A stretch of DNA of 6,736 nt from Desulfobacterales bacterium. GTDB taxonomy: Bacteria > Desulfobacterota > Desulfobacteria > Desulfobacterales > Desulfosalsimonadaceae. Shown one piece after another: positions 6,061-6,736 of this stretch. The position numbers and the translations under genes were made by a program. Position 1 is the first letter of the stretch; each line of letters opens with the position of its first letter. The notes beneath the pieces are model-generated. The model was not told the DNA's origin. It ran no database searches and was given only the letters and a program-made list of their open reading frames with translations. The DNA lies in assembly GCA_018334855.1 (NCBI GenBank), contig JAGXLE010000082.1, positions 1 through 6,736 on the forward strand, read 5' to 3'.

Positions 6061-6504
6061 ATGCTCGAACTGATGGCCAGAGGTGGAATGCGAATTGGAG
6101 AAGTCCTGAAGCTCAGGGTGAAGGATGTTGAGGATTGTAAACTGTTTCTGGTCAGCCCCAAAAGCGGACGGCAAAACGAGGTTGTTTTCATTCCCAAGAA
6201 AGTCGCTGCCAGGCTCAGGGATTATATCCGGTCAGAGAATATGGAACCCGAGGAGAGGATTTTCCCGATCGGCTACACCGGCGCCAGGCAAATCGTCAAA
6301 AAGGCCGGAAGAAAGATCGGCATCGAAATCAGCCCTCATGATCTGAGGCGCCATGCCGCAACCTATGCAAGCAGGGCCGGCGCCCCCATTGAGATTGTCA
6401 GTAAGGTTATTCTCCGGCACGCAAATCTTTCGACCACGCAACGTTATCTGGGCAAGGTGAGTGACACCGAAGCCAGCCGCTGGGTGGAAAATATTTTCAG
6501 CTAA
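6061..6504 (+). CDS. Catalytic-domain reading frame of the tyrosine recombinase
   Basis: This is the part of the disrupted recombinase that has its own in-frame ATG, 147 residues long. It begins just before the catalytic Arg11 in 'GGMRIGEVLKL' and contains Lys34 in 'SPKSGR', the 'SPHDLRRHAATYAS' box (His93, Arg96), His120 in 'LRHANLSTTQRYLG' and the nucleophile Tyr129. It lacks the core-binding domain needed for normal DNA recognition. No good ribosome site precedes 6061, so independent translation is doubtful. It is listed because an automated caller may report only this piece; the whole gene starts at 5667. Confidence 0.45.
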   Translation: MLELMARGGMRIGEVLKLRVKDVEDCKLFLVSPKSGRQNEVVFIPKKVAARLRDYIRSENMEPEERIFPIGYTGARQIVKKAGRKIGIEISPHDLRRHAATYASRAGAPIEIVSKVILRHANLSTTQRYLGKVSDTEASRWVENIFS

Positions 6505-6509
6505 AAGTG

Positions 6510-6545
6510 AAAACCGGGGTGTCATATTTGAATGCCCCGGTTTTT
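6510..6545 (+). terminator. Intrinsic terminator after the recombinase
   Basis: AAAACCGGGG (6510-6519) pairs perfectly with CCCCGGTTTT (6535-6544) around a 15-nt loop, and the second arm ends in a run of five T. It starts 6 nt after the recombinase stop. The A-run on the left arm means it could also act weakly on the - strand. Confidence 0.88.
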
Positions 6546-6736
6546 CCAGCATGAAATCGAGATTGCTCACTGGCATTATCGTAGGACTTGCGCCATGCAA
6601 TAGCCGTAAGGTGTACTGGTGCTACCGGAGACTCACTGTTTTAATTTTCGAATAAGCCGCATCAATTTTCCCATCATTTCATTACCCATCTTATGCCTTC
6701 ATACAATATCAAGTGGCGATAATCATTTTACATAAT
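6546..6736. other. Right-end non-coding stretch
   Basis: No convincing gene, RNA or promoter is seen in these 191 nt. The open + strand frame running through 6461-6655 begins inside the recombinase and lacks a ribosome site and any recognisable family. I compared the stretch with the sequence just upstream of the recombinase (5602-5666) for terminal repeats or att-like direct repeats and saw none of useful length. Confidence 0.4.

Larger units (their letters stand above)
5667..6504 (+). pseudogene. Tyrosine recombinase (phage integrase family), frameshifted near its start
   Basis: From ATG 5667 the frame reads MLLSQAITNFMEYQKMNAGKK, then shifts out of phase at a run of seven A residues (5723-5729) and stops at TGA 5766-5768 after 33 codons. 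The +1 frame from 5731 continues ('TVKNYSLFLARLDTNFKG...') without a stop to TAA 6504. Removing one A gives a continuous 278-residue protein with a SAM-like core-binding N-domain (about 1-105) and a catalytic C-domain (about 120-278). Restored numbering places the catalytic set at Arg142, Lys165, His224, Arg227, His251 and Tyr260, all present. Such enzymes cut and join DNA at specific sites through a phosphotyrosine bond. Apart from the one base there is no decay, so this is a very recent mutation, a sequencing error in a homopolymer, or a slippage-controlled gene. It is divergent from the response regulator (65 nt apart) and followed by a strong terminator, so it looks like a self-contained cassette. 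The clear Shine-Dalgarno supports the start; no clear promoter was found. Confidence 0.85.

Noticed and set aside
6461..6655. 64-codon + strand frame running past the recombinase terminator
   Set aside because: It overlaps the recombinase end, crosses a strong terminator, and has no ribosome site or known family.

Overview
The window looks like chromosomal DNA from a Gram-negative anaerobe, most likely a Desulfobacterota (Desulfobacterales-type) bacterium. This is an inference. It rests on the mix of a DUF169 protein, an M20 amidohydrolase, a soluble PAS-PAS kinase of the HisKA_3 type with an 'LHDHLQQ' H-box, a small GAF protein, and a short tyrosine recombinase of a style I associate with that group. 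No rRNA or other marker is present to prove it.

Left part (1-2011, + strand): a two-gene operon. A DUF169 (COG2043-like) protein is followed after 10 nt by an M20D amidohydrolase of the aminoacylase/hippurate hydrolase type with all expected metal ligands. The second gene's ribosome binding site overlaps the stop codon of the first, so the two are probably translated together.

Middle (2012-3157): a 322-nt non-coding stretch with a promoter-like sequence leads to a stand-alone GAF-domain protein (+ strand, strong Shine-Dalgarno) with a very basic C-terminal tail. It converges on the kinase gene that follows.

Right-middle (3158-5601, - strand): a two-component pair. A receiver-only response regulator lies upstream of a soluble PAS-PAS-HisKA_3-HATPase sensor kinase. 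They are separated by a 353-nt spacer holding a good sigma70-like promoter for the kinase and a perfect 12-nt palindrome. In many relatives, as I recall the family, this kinase and receiver are fused in one hybrid protein; here they are separate. Neither protein has membrane segments, and the regulator has no DNA-binding output domain.

Right end (5667-6736, + strand): a tyrosine recombinase gene with a strong Shine-Dalgarno, all catalytic residues and a strong intrinsic terminator. It is split by a +1 frameshift at a run of seven A residues near its start. It is divergent from the response regulator, 65 nt away. The last 190 nt show no gene.

I see no CRISPR array, tRNA, rRNA, riboswitch or clear IS terminal repeats. 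No wholly new system is evident. The points most worth a second look are the A7 frameshift, the receiver-only regulator with its N-terminal extension and spacer, the DUF169-amidohydrolase pairing, and the cysteine triad in the second PAS domain.
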